A stretch of 64,000 nucleotides of DNA from Streptomyces sp. V3I7 (GCF_030817495.1 NZ_JAUSZK010000001.1:496001-560000), one strand, 5' to 3'; positions 42,633 through 52,059 are shown, numbered from the stretch's first letter. The notes: a model not told the origin generated them from the sequence alone. Numbers and translations: made by a program.

Positions 42633-43156
42633 GGCTTGATTCCTCGTCTCTGGACTGCGTCGATCCGACCGGCGGGAGTCCCTCAGAGCATGCCGTGCGG
42701 AGCCCATGCGTCGGTGTCCTCGACCGGTGCCGCCGCGCCACCTCAGCAAGTTCTCCAGCAGCCAGGGGGCAGCGTCCGCGGTGCCGTTGAGCCGCTCTTC
42801 CTCGTTGCTGAACGCGGCCATGAGATCGGGGTCGTTGGTGCCGTCGGCGTCCAACCGGTAGTCGACGCCCGGCGGCAACCATCAGGAACCTTGCCATCGC
42901 TCTGCTCGCTTCCTTCCCCGGGGGTTGGCCGCCGTCACGGATGGGTGGGTTCGGCCTTGCCCGAGTACTGCAGTGACAGCCGATTCATCCAGAACACTAC
43001 CGATATGATCGGCTGGGCGGCATGCTGGCGCCGACCACTGGCCAGCGGCCCAGCAGACGCGCCATAGGAGGAGGTTGGGCCCGCCTCCCTCGGGTGCTAC
43101 TCATCGCCGTCGACCCCACCGTGATCACAGGCAGTTGATCGGCAGGATCGGCAGGA
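42633..43156. other. Leader of trxB with a possible hypothetical coding stretch
   Basis: The trxB frame stays open upstream to about 42878. Its distal part reads [46 protein letters not shown], which looks protein-like but matches no family I know. It could be a small hypothetical gene (TTG 42878) or a remnant, with a divergent frame starting [10 protein letters not shown] at 42897. The remainder to 43156 (260 bp) shows no gene; a good ribosome-binding site CCTCCTC upstream of a 22-codon minus-strand frame near 43060 has no homology. Confidence 0.35.
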
Positions 43157-44236
43157 TCAGGCCAGCGGGTGCCCGTTGCTCTTCCTGGGACCGGTGGGCA
43201 GCGCGAGGTGGGCGACATCGTCCGGCGGAGGCGTGGTCGCCGGCCAGAGCGGGGCGGCTCCGCCGTCGGCCACGGCGGCGGGCGCGTCGGTGAGGTTCAT
43301 GCGCTCGCGCAGCCGCGTGTAGAAGTTCATGGGGCCGAGCCGTACCACCCGCAGCCTGCGGGACGCGGCGTACACCCCGATCCAGTCGCCGGGATTGAGC
43401 AGACCGCGTACCTGGCCGTCGATGCTGACGGCGGCCGGGCCCGAGCGCTTGAGGACCCGCAGCGCGATCGGCTCGTCGGGGGCTGCCAGCACTGAGCGGT
43501 TGAACGCCATGTGCGGCGCGACCGGCGTGAACAACAGCCCTTCCGCGCGCGGGGAGACGACCGGGCCCCCGGCGGCGAAGCTGTACGCCGTCGAGCCCGT
43601 GGGCGTGGCCACCATCAGCGCGTCGGCGGAGTAACAGGCGAGCAACTGCCCGGCGATGTAGACGCCCACCGACACCTGACGCTCCCGCGTCAGCCGCTCC
43701 ACGACCACGTCGTTCAGCGCGGTGACGTTCATCGCGATGCCCCAGTCGTCACTGGCCTCGCAGTCCATGCGCACTCTCGGCGGCGGCAGCAGCGGACCGC
43801 GCCCGTAGCGCACCAGCGGCTCCATGTGCTTGGGCACCTCCAGACGGCACGAGGTCCGCAGGGTCAGCAGCATCCGGCTCTCCACGTCGAACCGGCCTTC
43901 GAGCACGGTGTCCAGGGCCGTACCCACTGCCGGTGCGGGCACCTCGGTCAGGAACCCGACGCGCCCGAGATTGACTCCGAGGATCAGGGCGTCGCTCTCG
44001 GCCGCCAGCCGTGCACCGCGCAGGAAGGTGCCGTCGCCGCCGAGAGTGACGATCAGGTCCGGATCGTGCGCAGCGTCGACCTCCGTACGGGCGTGGTGCC
44101 GCTCGCCTTCGCGCCATACGTCGATGTCAGTGCATGCCACCGCGTGCTCGGCGCACCATTGGCGTACGGCCTCGGCCGCGGCCACGGCCGCCGGCCGTCC
44201 GGTGTGGACGACCAAGCCGATACGGTTCACCGTCAT
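43157..44236 (-). CDS. NAD kinase
   Basis: A 359-residue NAD kinase (PpnK/NadK family) that makes NADP+ from NAD+ and ATP. The GGDG motif is IVTLGGDGTFLRGARLA (about 72), NxE-type substrate contact is MNVTALNDVVVERL (NExT-like), and SGSTAY-type ATGxSTAYSFAAGGPVVSPR is complete, as is GPMNFYTRLRER. ATG 44236 is used; the frame reaches 44263. A C-terminal Pro-rich tail of about 30 residues is unusual. Paralogue to the chromosomal copy near DNA repair genes is likely; neighbour context gives no further role. Confidence 0.93.
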   Translation of the reverse strand: MTVNRIGLVVHTGRPAAVAAAEAVRQWCAEHAVACTDIDVWREGERHHARTEVDAAHDPDLIVTLGGDGTFLRGARLAAESDALILGVNLGRVGFLTEVPAPAVGTALDTVLEGRFDVESRMLLTLRTSCRLEVPKHMEPLVRYGRGPLLPPPRVRMDCEASDDWGIAMNVTALNDVVVERLTRERQVSVGVYIAGQLLACYSADALMVATPTGSTAYSFAAGGPVVSPRAEGLLFTPVAPHMAFNRSVLAAPDEPIALRVLKRSGPAAVSIDGQVRGLLNPGDWIGVYAASRRLRVVRLGPMNFYTRLRERMNLTDAPAAVADGGAAPLWPATTPPPDDVAHLALPTGPRKSNGHPLA

Positions 44237-44269
44237 ACCCGCTGCCTCCCGGCCCGCTCGCACAGAAGG

Positions 44270-44945
44270 TCATCGTCGCGGGGAGCCGGACGGGCAGGCG
44301 GCCCGCCACGCCGCCCGCCCGGCGATCCGGCCGTACGGGTGCCCGATGGCGATCGCGCCGCCGTTGACGTTGTACTTCGCGGGGTCGAGGCCCAACTTGT
44401 CCCGGCAGTACACCGCCTGCGACGCGAAGGCCTCGTTCAACTCCCACAGGTCGATGTCGTCGATCCCCAGGCCGTGGCGCTCCAGCAGTCGTGGGATCAC
44501 GTACACCGGGCTTATCCCCATCTCATCGGGTTCGCATCCCGAAACCGCGATCCCACGGTAGGTGCCGAGCGGCTCGAGCCCGCGTCGCGACGCCTCGGCC
44601 GCCTCCATGAGCACGACGGCCGCGGCGCCGTCCGACAACTGCGACGCGTTCCCCGCGGAGACCGTCGCGCGGTGTCCGGCCCGGTCGGGCAGGACGGAAC
44701 GAAGCCCGCCTAGCCCCTCGGCGGGGGTCGACGGACGGTTCCCCTCGTCCAGGGCGACGGTGAACGGTTCGGCGACCGGATCCGCGTCTTCCGCCGCGAC
44801 CAGCCTCGTCCCCTCGTACGGCACGATCTCGTCCGCGAAGAGGCCCGCTTCCTGGGCTGCGGCGGTGCGGCGCTGGGACTCCAGGACGTACTCGTCCTGC
44901 GTCTCACTGCTGACGCCGTACCGCTCGGCGACAGGCGGCCTCTCT
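44270..44945 (-). pseudogene. Thiolase fragment, truncated at both ends
   Basis: The frame reads AERYGVSSETQDEYVLESQRRTAAAQEAGLFADEIVPYE, then SAGNASQLSDGAAAVVLMEA, DLWELNEAFASQAVYCRDKLGLD and NVNGGAIAIGHPYG, the middle of an acetyl-CoA acyltransferase. The N-terminal half with the catalytic Cys is absent, and after GHPYG the sequence loses homology and stops at 44270, so the final catalytic Cys region is lost as well. Non-functional. Confidence 0.85.
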
Positions 44946-44981
44946 CAAGGCCCCCCCTGGCCCCCTTTGCGACCGACGCCG

Positions 44982-45962
44982 CTACAGTGCGATCAGCAGC
45001 ACCTTGCCGATGTGGCTGCTGTCCATCAGGCGGTGTGCCTCGGCGGCGTCGGTCATGGGCAGTTCGCGGTCGATGACGGGGCGGATCTTCCCTGAGGCGA
45101 TCAGCGGCCAGACGTGCTCGCGCACGCCGGCGACGATGGCGGCCTTCTCCTTCAGTGGCCGGGCCCGCAGCGAGGTCGCGGTGATGGCCCCCTCCTTCAT
45201 CAGCAGGGCGGCGATGTTCAACTCGCCCTTGGTGCCGCCCTGGAGGCCGATGATCGCGAGACGGCCGTTGACGGCGAGGGCTGCGACGTTGCGGTCGAGG
45301 TACTCGCCGCCGCCCATGTTGTCGAGGATGACGTCGGCGCCCTTGCCGTCGGTGGCCTGCTTGAGCGCGGTGACGAAGTCCTGCTCGTGGTAGTTGATCA
45401 GGATGTCTGCGCCCAGCTCGGCGCAGAACTCCAGCTTCGCCTTCGAGCCGGCGGTCACCGCGACGCGGGCGCCGATGGCCTTGGCCAGTTGGATCGCCAT
45501 GGTGCCGATGCCGCCGGCGCCGCCCTGTACCAGGAGGAGCTCGCCGGGGCGCAGGTGGGCGACCATGAAGACGTTGGACCAGACGGTGCAGGCGACCTCG
45601 GGCAGCCCGGCCGCCTGGTCGAGGGTGACGTCCTTGGGTACGGGCAGCAGCAGGACGGCCGGGACGGCGACCTTCTCGGCGTAGCCGCCGCCCGAAAGCA
45701 GTGCGCACACCTCGTCGCCGACGGACCAGCCGCAGACGCCGGGGCCGAGCGCGGCGATCGTGCCGGAGCACTCCAGTCCGAGGTAGGGAGAGGCGCCGGG
45801 CGGCGGGGCGTAGTTGCCCTCTCGCTGCATGATGTCGGCGCGGTTGACGGCGGCAGCCGCCACGTCGACCAGCACCTCGCCCTCGCCGGGCACCGGATCG
45901 GGCACCTCGCTCCAGGTCAGCTTCTCGGGCCCACCAGGTTCGGGAACTGTGATCGCGTGCAT
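44982..45962 (-). CDS. NADPH:quinone oxidoreductase (zinc-independent MDR)
   Basis: A 326-residue medium-chain dehydrogenase/reductase of the PIG3/QorA type: VNRADIMQREGNYAPPPGASPYLGLECSGTI, LLVQGGAGGIGTMAIQLAKAIGARVAVTAGS (NADPH) and ADVILDNMGGGEYLDRNVAAL. ATG 45962 is supported by family alignment (MHAITVPEPGGPEKL), while the frame extends to 46052. Reduces quinones with NADPH. It abuts the truncated thiolase (36 bp) on the same strand but is not obviously linked to it. Confidence 0.93.
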   Translation of the reverse strand: MHAITVPEPGGPEKLTWSEVPDPVPGEGEVLVDVAAAAVNRADIMQREGNYAPPPGASPYLGLECSGTIAALGPGVCGWSVGDEVCALLSGGGYAEKVAVPAVLLLPVPKDVTLDQAAGLPEVACTVWSNVFMVAHLRPGELLLVQGGAGGIGTMAIQLAKAIGARVAVTAGSKAKLEFCAELGADILINYHEQDFVTALKQATDGKGADVILDNMGGGEYLDRNVAALAVNGRLAIIGLQGGTKGELNIAALLMKEGAITATSLRARPLKEKAAIVAGVREHVWPLIASGKIRPVIDRELPMTDAAEAHRLMDSSHIGKVLLIAL

Positions 45963-46143
45963 GCCTGCGACGCTACCCCCGCGAAAGCCGCCTCCCCGGG
46001 CAGGCTCGACCGCGACGCGGATCGTTGCGGCGCCCCGTCCACCCCTCAGCACCCCGGACTGAAGACTGCACCAACATCAGCCGCGAGCAACCCCATGCTC
46101 ATGCTGGCCTACCGAGGAGGCGGTCAGCCGGTTCGCGACGATA

Positions 46144-48105
46144 ATGACCGGTATGTTCCGCAAGTCTTCGGTCGACCTCACCCCTCCTGATTGGCTCGTG
46201 CGGAACCTGCGCCCCCACCCCGCGCCGCCCGTCAACTGGGCGGTGGCTGCTCGGGCCGCTGTCGCCGTGGCGCTGCCCCTGGCGATCGGGCTCGTCACCG
46301 GGCACCTGGCCTATGGCGCCCTCGCCTCCATGGGCGCCATGAACGGCGTCATCGGGGACACCGTCGACGCCTACCGCATGCGGATCATCCACATCGCCGT
46401 CCCCCAGCTCGTCGGAGCCGTCGGCATCGTCCTGGGCCTGCAGGCCTACGGCCAGGGTTGGTACGCCGTCGGCATCGTCATCGGGGTCGCCCTGCTGTCC
46501 GGGATGATCTCCACGATCGGCGCGGTCGCCTCAGTCTCCGGCCTGCTGTTCCTGCTCTACTGCATCATCGGTGCGGGCCTGCCGCTGCCCCGACCGTGGT
46601 GGCTGGCGCCTGTTCTGATGACCGGCGGCGGTCTGCTGGTCCTGCTCCTGACCTTGCTCGGCTGGCCGCTGCGGGCCGGAGTGCCCGAGCGAGTGTCGGT
46701 CGCGCGCGCCTACCGCGTGGCGGCGAACCTGCTCGCTGCCTGCGGCGACCCGGACCGGTACATCAGTCTCCGCTTCGACGTCACCCGCGCCCTGTACCAG
46801 GCGTACGACCTGCTCACGTCCCACCGCGTCCGCCACCACGGCCACACCCGCGAACTGACCCGACTGCTGGCCCAGTTGAACGCACTCACCCCGGTCATCG
46901 ACGCGGCCTCGGCCGTCCACCACGCCGGCCATCCGCTGGCGCCCGAGGTCCCCGAGGCGGTCCGCCGCATGGCCGACGCCGTGGAAACCGGCGAAACAGG
47001 CACCCTCGAACTCCCCGCCCTGCCCCCACCCGCCACCGAGGCGGCCCGCGCGGTCGACCACGCCCTGCGGCACGCAGCCGAGGTCGTCACCTCCCCCGAC
47101 GTCGACCCCCGCAGCATCGACGACCGCCTCGGCAGCCAGGCCGCGCTCGGCACCCGTACCGCCCGCGCCGTCCGCAACGTCGTCCTGTGCGCCTGTTCCT
47201 GGCGCTACGGCCTGCGCCTGGCCCTCAGCATCGCCCTCGCCCAGATCCTGGTCTCCGTCATCCAGATCCCCCGCTCCTACTGGGTCCCCCTCACCGTCGC
47301 CTTCGTCCTCAAGCCCGACTTCGGCTCCGTCTTCTCCCGAGCCCTGACGCGCGCGCTCGGCACGGTCGCGGGACTGGTGCTGGCGGCAGCGGTGCTGGCG
47401 GAAGTGCCGATCGGCTGGTGGGACGTACTGGTGCTGGCCCTCCTGGCACCGCTCATCCCGATCCTCACCCCGCGCGGCTACGGCTACCAGACCGCGGTGA
47501 TCACCCCACTGATCCTCCTCCTCATCGACATCCTCACCCACCAGGGCACGGGACTGCTGCTCCCGCGCCTCATCGACTCCCTCATGGGCTGCGCGATCGC
47601 CCTGGTCGCCGGCTATCTCCTCTGGCCGGAGAGCTGGCGCACCCGCCTCGGCCGCCGCCTCGCGGACGCGGTGGCGCACACGGCGACGTACGTCGAGACG
47701 GCGTTCGCCCCCGACGCCGACGCCGACCCCGTCGCGCGCGCCCGCATGCGCCACCGCCTCTACCGCGATCTGTCCACCCTCCGCACCGAGTTCCAGCGAG
47801 CCCTGACCGAACCCCCGCCCACCGGTCGCCGCGCCGCCGCATGGTGGCCCGTGGTCGTGGCCGTCGAACGCGTCATCGACGCCACGACCGCGGCCCGCGT
47901 CCGCGTCAGCCACGGCGCACCACCCCCGCCGCAGGCCGAGGTCCACCACCTGGCCGGGCAACTGCGCGAACTCGCCGAGGGCATCCGCGAGGCCGGCACC
48001 CTCACGGCCGGCCCCACCACCCACCCGACAAGACCGCCGCGCAGTGTCCTGGAACCGCTCCGCCAAGAGGTGGCAGCGGCCAGAGCGGTCATGGCACCCC
48101 ACTGA
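46144..48105 (+). CDS. FUSC-family membrane protein
   Basis: A 653-residue protein with two blocks of about 5-6 transmembrane segments, residues 35-190 (ARAAVAVALPLAIGLVTGHLAYGALASMG start) and 365-505 (GLRLALSIALAQILVSVIQIPRSYWVPLTVAFVLKPDFGSVFSRALTRALGT), separated and followed by cytosolic helical regions. This is the FUSC (fusaric-acid resistance/aromatic efflux) architecture. It probably exports small aromatic acids. The ATG lacks a clear ribosome-binding site. A perfect 16-bp palindrome lies 43 bp downstream. Confidence 0.92.
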   Translation: MTGMFRKSSVDLTPPDWLVRNLRPHPAPPVNWAVAARAAVAVALPLAIGLVTGHLAYGALASMGAMNGVIGDTVDAYRMRIIHIAVPQLVGAVGIVLGLQAYGQGWYAVGIVIGVALLSGMISTIGAVASVSGLLFLLYCIIGAGLPLPRPWWLAPVLMTGGGLLVLLLTLLGWPLRAGVPERVSVARAYRVAANLLAACGDPDRYISLRFDVTRALYQAYDLLTSHRVRHHGHTRELTRLLAQLNALTPVIDAASAVHHAGHPLAPEVPEAVRRMADAVETGETGTLELPALPPPATEAARAVDHALRHAAEVVTSPDVDPRSIDDRLGSQAALGTRTARAVRNVVLCACSWRYGLRLALSIALAQILVSVIQIPRSYWVPLTVAFVLKPDFGSVFSRALTRALGTVAGLVLAAAVLAEVPIGWWDVLVLALLAPLIPILTPRGYGYQTAVITPLILLLIDILTHQGTGLLLPRLIDSLMGCAIALVAGYLLWPESWRTRLGRRLADAVAHTATYVETAFAPDADADPVARARMRHRLYRDLSTLRTEFQRALTEPPPTGRRAAAWWPVVVAVERVIDATTAARVRVSHGAPPPPQAEVHHLAGQLRELAEGIREAGTLTAGPTTHPTRPPRSVLEPLRQEVAAARAVMAPH

Positions 48106-48147
48106 CCGAGAACTCCTCAGGAAAAGACCTTGGACATGTGGGGGGCT

Positions 48148-48163
48148 CCAGGCGGCCGCCTGG
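48148..48163. other. Perfect 16-bp palindrome after the FUSC gene
   Basis: CCAGGCGGCCGCCTGG; self-complementary without a loop. It may help terminate the FUSC transcript, or be a protein-binding site. Confidence 0.5.
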
Positions 48164-48222
48164 GACCTCGCCTCGGTGTGAAGTCGCCGATCGCGTGCCG
48201 TAGAACCAAGCATCGGCAGTGC

Positions 48223-48534
48223 TCAGCTGCGCTTGCCCGTCTGCCAGTCGCTCCAGCGGATCCGTGGCTTGCCCAGCACCTCGCCGAGCGTCCCCCACTC
48301 GTTTCGGCCCAGCCGCGCCAGCGGCCTCAGCCGCCCGATGTCCGGCAGCCCGTCCTCGGCGAGCACCTCCTCGCTCACCACGGCGTGCACCACCCGACCG
48401 AACACCACCGTGGAGTCGCCCAGCGTGAGCATGCTGTGCAGCACGCACTCCAGCGCCGCCGGCGAGGCGGCGACCCGCGGCGGTTTCACCCGCAGCGAGG
48501 GCTCACGCTCCAGTCCGACCGCCTCGAACTCGCT
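48223..48534 (-). pseudogene. C-terminal fragment of a flavin reductase-like protein
   Basis: The frame ending at 48223 encodes EFEAVGLEREPSLRVKPPRVAASPAALECVLHSMLTLGDSTVVFGRVVHAVVSEEVL and LARLGRNEWGTLGEVLGKPRI, the C-terminal half of a DIM6/NTAB-type flavin-binding protein. The N-terminal FMN-binding half is missing: coding sequence switches to an amidase fragment at about 48534. Confidence 0.8.
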
Positions 48535-48705
48535 CGTCCGGCGTCGCGGCGGAGCCGTGCCGCGTCGACTCCCCGCGCACGGGCAAGTTGTCCTTGACGG
48601 CCACGGGCACGCCAGCGAGGGGGAGTTCGGCGGGATCGGCACGGTCCGCCACCGCGTCGAGCTGCTGGTGGTTCGCCGAAGCGATCAGGGCGCTGCGACA
48701 GCCGT
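48534..48705 (-). pseudogene. N-terminal fragment of an amidase-signature protein
   Basis: Reads SALIASANHQQLDAVADRADPAELPLAGVPVAVKDNLPVRGESTRHGSAATPDE, the start of an amidase-signature enzyme with the catalytic lysine in VAVKDN. The Ser-Ser catalytic portion is missing: homology ends at the junction with the flavin-reductase fragment. It lies directly after the ung stop codon. Confidence 0.8.
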
Positions 48706-48709
48706 GGCG

Positions 48710-49387
48710 TTACGGCAGGCGCCAGTCCACCGGCTGTCCGCCCTGCTGGATCAGCAGGTCGTTGGCCCGGCTGAAGGGACGCGAGCCGAAGAAGCCGCGG
48801 TCGGCCGACATCGGCGACGGGTGGGCCGACTCGATCGCCGGGAGCTCTCCGAGCAACGGCCGCAGATTACGGGCATCGCGGCCCCAGAGGATCGACACCA
48901 GCGGCTTGCCACGCGCCACCAGCGCCCGGATCGCCTGCTCGGTGACCTCCTCCCACCCCTTGCCGCGGTGTGCCGCCGGCTTGCGGGGCGCCGTCGTCAG
49001 CGCCCTGTTGAGCAGCAGCACACCCTGCTCCGTCCACGGTGTCAGGTCCCCATTGGACGGCCTGGGCAACGCCAAGTCGGTGTGCATCTCCCGGAAGATG
49101 TTCTCCAGGCTCCCCGGCAACGAACGCACCTCAGGCGCCACCGCGAAACTCAACCCGATCGCCATGCCCGGCGTGGGGTAGGGGTCCTGGCCGACGATCA
49201 GGACGCGAACGTCGTCGAAGGGCTGCTGGAAGGCCCGCAGGACATTCGCCCCGGACGGAAGGTATGTCCGGCCGGCCGCTACCTCGGCCCGGAGGAAGTC
49301 CCCCATCGCGGCGATACGTTCGGCCGCAGGTTCAAGAGCCTTCGCCCAGCCTGCTTCAACAAGTTCATGCAAGGGTCGTCGTGCCAC
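48710..49387 (-). CDS. ung: Uracil-DNA glycosylase (family 1)
   Basis: A 225-residue Ung enzyme. GQDPYP (66-71, catalytic Asp 68), [50 protein letters not shown] and [24 protein letters not shown] (catalytic His, leucine loop) are all intact. It removes uracil from DNA in base-excision repair. GTG/ATG 49387 gives the usual length. A partial, decayed inverted copy of its last 103 residues lies 198 bp away on the plus strand. Confidence 0.97.
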   Translation of the reverse strand: MARRPLHELVEAGWAKALEPAAERIAAMGDFLRAEVAAGRTYLPSGANVLRAFQQPFDDVRVLIVGQDPYPTPGMAIGLSFAVAPEVRSLPGSLENIFREMHTDLALPRPSNGDLTPWTEQGVLLLNRALTTAPRKPAAHRGKGWEEVTEQAIRALVARGKPLVSILWGRDARNLRPLLGELPAIESAHPSPMSADRGFFGSRPFSRANDLLIQQGGQPVDWRLP

Positions 49388-49464
49388 AACGCGTCACCCT
49401 ACTGGCACACACCAAAGTTCCGCACAGATGCAGAAGCCCCACGCACGAACGCCCGCCTTCGACG

Positions 49465-49578
49465 CTACTCTTCCTTCTCATCAAGGTCATCGAGCCGGTC
49501 CAGCAACTCACGCAGTCGGTCACCGGGAAGGAGGGGAGCCTGTTGCAACCAATGATCAAGCCACTCCGCCCTGGTCAT
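49465..49578 (-). CDS. Small hypothetical ORF (37 residues)
   Basis: ATG 49578 to TAG 49465. The product [20 protein letters not shown] plus [17 protein letters not shown] is charged, begins with a W..HWL...AP pattern seen in small actinobacterial proteins, and ends in an acidic tail. No ribosome-binding site is convincing. It fits between ung and its partial copy on the strand of ung. Function unknown; could be the end of a broken gene. Confidence 0.35.
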   Translation of the reverse strand: MTRAEWLDHWLQQAPLLPGDRLRELLDRLDDLDEKEE

Positions 49579-49584
49579 CCCGCC

Positions 49585-49896
49585 GTGCTGCTGCTCGACA
49601 GGGCGCTGACGACGCCTCCGCGCAGTCCGGCCGCGCACCGCGGCAAGGGCTGGGAGCAGCTCACCGAGCAGGCCGTACGCGCGCTCGCCGCACGCGGCAG
49701 GCCGCTGGTGTCCATCCTCCGGGGCCGCGACGCCCGCGATCTGCGGCCGCTGCCGGGCAGTCTGCCGGCCGTGCGGTCGGCCCGCCCGTCGCCGATGCCG
49801 GCCGACCGCGGCTTCTTCGGCTCGCGTCCCTTCAGCCGGGCCAACGACCTGCTGATCCAGCAGGGCGGACAGCCGGTGGACTGGCGCCTGCCGTGA
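49585..49896 (+). pseudogene. Inverted partial copy of ung with inactivated catalytic site
   Basis: 103 codons matching Ung residues 123-225 ([34 protein letters not shown] through the identical end [10 protein letters not shown]). The first 122 codons, including GQDPYP, are absent. In the retained part the catalytic histidine motif SAHPSP is SARPSP and the conserved Trp of ILWGRDA is Arg (ILRGRDA). Its TGA overlaps the start codon of the kinase gene by GTGA, so it may be translated as a leader for that gene. Confidence 0.85.
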
Positions 49897-50885
49897 CCGG
49901 CTTAACTCCGCGGGGTTTCCTCGCCGTCGACTCGGGTGGCTCCGGCCTCCGGGTCGCCGTCGGCGTGCCCGGGAGCGAACGGCCGCCGGTCCAGCGGGAG
50001 TCGAGGGTGCCGGTGCGTACGGGTGCCCGGGGGATCGACCCCGGGCATCTGCTGGAGCAACTCCTGCCGCTCGCCCGTGACTTGGTCACCGAGGCCGGGG
50101 TGAGCGGGCTGGACACGGTCGTCGTCGGGGCCGCCGGGTTCGCCAGCCTGGGCGAGGGCCTGCGGGCCGAACTGCCGGGCGCCCTGCGCCGGGAGCTCGG
50201 CGTACGGACGGTCGGGCTCGCCGCGGACGCGGTCACCGCGTACGCGGGCGCGCTCGGTCCGCATCCCGGCGCCGTGGTCGCCGCCGGTACGGGGATGATC
50301 GCGATCGGCACCGATCTCACCGGCTGGCGGCGGGCGGACGGCTGGGGGCACCTGCTGGGCGACTGCGGCGGCGGGGCGTGGATCGGGCGGGCCGGGCTGG
50401 AGGCGGCTCTGCGTGCCCACGACGGGCGCGACGGCGGCTCGGCCGCGCTGCTGGCCTGCGCCGAGGAGCGGTTCGGCCCGGTCACGGGGCTGCCGGGACA
50501 CCTCTACCCGCGCTCCGACCGCGCCGCCGTCCTCGCCTCCTTCGCACCCGAGGTCGCGGCGTGCGCGACGCGGGACGCCGTCGCGGCCGACGTCCTGCGG
50601 ACGGCCGCCCGCCACATCGCCGAGTCCGCCGCCGCGGTGTGCCCGGCCGGCGGGGACCCCCGGATCGCCGTCACCGGTGGGCTGTTCAAGATGGGCGCCC
50701 CTCTTCTCGTACCGCTGGCAGAGGAGTTGGCGCGCCGGCTGCCGCACGCACGGCAGGAACCGGCCGAGGGCGACCCGCTGCACGGGGCGGTGCGGATCGC
50801 GACCGACCTGGCGGCGGGGCGGCTCGCGCTGCCGGGGAGCGAGACGATGTTGTACGTGGGGGCCATAGCCACACAAGGGACTTGA
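49893..50885 (+). CDS. BadF/BadG-family N-acetylglucosamine kinase-like protein
   Basis: A 330-residue ASKHA-fold kinase: [16 protein letters not shown] (phosphate 1), [20 protein letters not shown] central motif, [17 protein letters not shown] and [11 protein letters not shown] (adenosine). The family includes mammalian-like GlcNAc kinase and sugar-specific kinases; the sugar cannot be read from sequence. The GTG start at 49893 overlaps the stop of the ung fragment. Downstream 165 bp hold no gene that I can support. Confidence 0.9.
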   Translation: MTGLTPRGFLAVDSGGSGLRVAVGVPGSERPPVQRESRVPVRTGARGIDPGHLLEQLLPLARDLVTEAGVSGLDTVVVGAAGFASLGEGLRAELPGALRRELGVRTVGLAADAVTAYAGALGPHPGAVVAAGTGMIAIGTDLTGWRRADGWGHLLGDCGGGAWIGRAGLEAALRAHDGRDGGSAALLACAEERFGPVTGLPGHLYPRSDRAAVLASFAPEVAACATRDAVAADVLRTAARHIAESAAAVCPAGGDPRIAVTGGLFKMGAPLLVPLAEELARRLPHARQEPAEGDPLHGAVRIATDLAAGRLALPGSETMLYVGAIATQGT

Positions 50886-51050
50886 CCCATGAAATTCCGG
50901 ACGTGTCCGGCAAGTGCCGTGCGGCGAGCCGGACAAGCGCACCGGTCAGCCCTTATCCGCACGTAACTCATCAGACAAAACCGGACGGATACCGCTCACC
51001 TGCACCCTCCCCGAACAGGGGAGCACCGGAAACCAGTAACATGCGGCGCC

Positions 51051-51974
51051 ATGAGCTCCCCCACTGGGCCCGCCGGCCTGCCAGTACGAATGCCGCGCCC
51101 CCGCCAGCCTGGACGGCACCGCCGCCCCGAACCGCTGGTGGCTCCCGAGGGCGCGCCCGCGCTCGTCCTCGCGGTGCCGGGCACGCCCAGCGCCGCCACG
51201 CGCAGCCTCGCCGAGGAGGTCGTGAGCATCGCCCGCTCCGAGCTGCCCGGCCTGGACGCCAGGATCGGCTACCTGGACGGGGACGACGCGGAGTTCGCCA
51301 GCCTGAAGTCCGTGCTCGCGCACGCCGCCGAAGAGCGCACCGCCCGTTATGAGCAGGCCGTCGCCGCCGGTTCCGACGCCAAGAAGCCCGACGGCCCGGT
51401 CGCCGTCGTCGTGCCGCTGCTCGCCGGTCCGGACAGCGCGCTGCTGCGCCAGTTCCGCCAGGCCGTCATGGACAGCCGGGTCGCCGCCGAGCTGACCGAC
51501 GTCCTCGGCCCGCACCCGCTGCTCGCCGAGGGGCTGCACGTGCGCCTGTCCGAGGCGGGCCTGGCCCGCGCGGACCGCGCGCGTCTGTTCACCGTGGCGA
51601 CCGCCGCCGACGGCATCATCCTCGCCTCCGTGGGCGGCGACGAGGCCGTGCAGGCGGCCGGCATCACCGGCATGCTGCTGGCCGCGCGCCTGGCCGTCCC
51701 GGTGATGGCGGCGGCGCTGGACGAGGACGGTGCGATCGCCTCCGTCGCCGAGCAGCTGCGTGACTCTGGTTCGCAGCAGCTGGCGCTGGCGCCGTACCTG
51801 ATCGGCCCCGAGATCGACCCGGCGCTGCTGGAGGCGGCCGCGGCGGAGGTGGACTGCACCACCGCCGAGGCCCTCGGCGCGTACCCGGCGGTCGGCAAGC
51901 TGGCGCTCGCCAAGTACACGACGGCGCTCGGTATCGCCCCGCAGCAGCCGCAGGGCGCGTCCGCCGCCCACTGA
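51051..51974 (+). CDS. CbiX-like (sirohydrochlorin chelatase family) protein
   Basis: A 307-residue protein with two class-II chelatase-like halves. The usual first metal ligand (His in GHGS/GHGT) is VPGTPS here, and the second half has LLAEGLHVRLSEAG. It may therefore be a non-catalytic or altered relative; it is tagged as chelatase-like, not as functional CbiX. The start ATG is preceded by GCGGCGCC, and a weak Pro/Arg-rich N-terminal extension of about 30 residues is unusual. It ends at a strong terminator. Confidence 0.75.
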   Translation: MSSPTGPAGLPVRMPRPRQPGRHRRPEPLVAPEGAPALVLAVPGTPSAATRSLAEEVVSIARSELPGLDARIGYLDGDDAEFASLKSVLAHAAEERTARYEQAVAAGSDAKKPDGPVAVVVPLLAGPDSALLRQFRQAVMDSRVAAELTDVLGPHPLLAEGLHVRLSEAGLARADRARLFTVATAADGIILASVGGDEAVQAAGITGMLLAARLAVPVMAAALDEDGAIASVAEQLRDSGSQQLALAPYLIGPEIDPALLEAAAAEVDCTTAEALGAYPAVGKLALAKYTTALGIAPQQPQGASAAH

Positions 51975-51998
51975 TCCACCACGGCACCCGTACGCCCC

Positions 51999-52030
51999 AG
52001 GGCCCGCTCCGGCAACCGGAGCGGGCCCTT
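51999..52030. terminator. Bidirectional terminator between CbiX-like and lactonase genes
   Basis: A 14-bp stem AGGGCCCGCTCCGG (51999-52012) and CCGGAGCGGGCCCT (52016-52029) with loop CAA, followed by TTCGG. It serves the convergent genes on both strands. Confidence 0.9.
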
Positions 52031-52059
52031 CGGCTTGGCCTGCCCCGCGGTACGAGGGC

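Noticed and set aside
50889..50966. 25-codon ORF after the kinase gene
   Set aside because: No ribosome-binding site and no conserved features.
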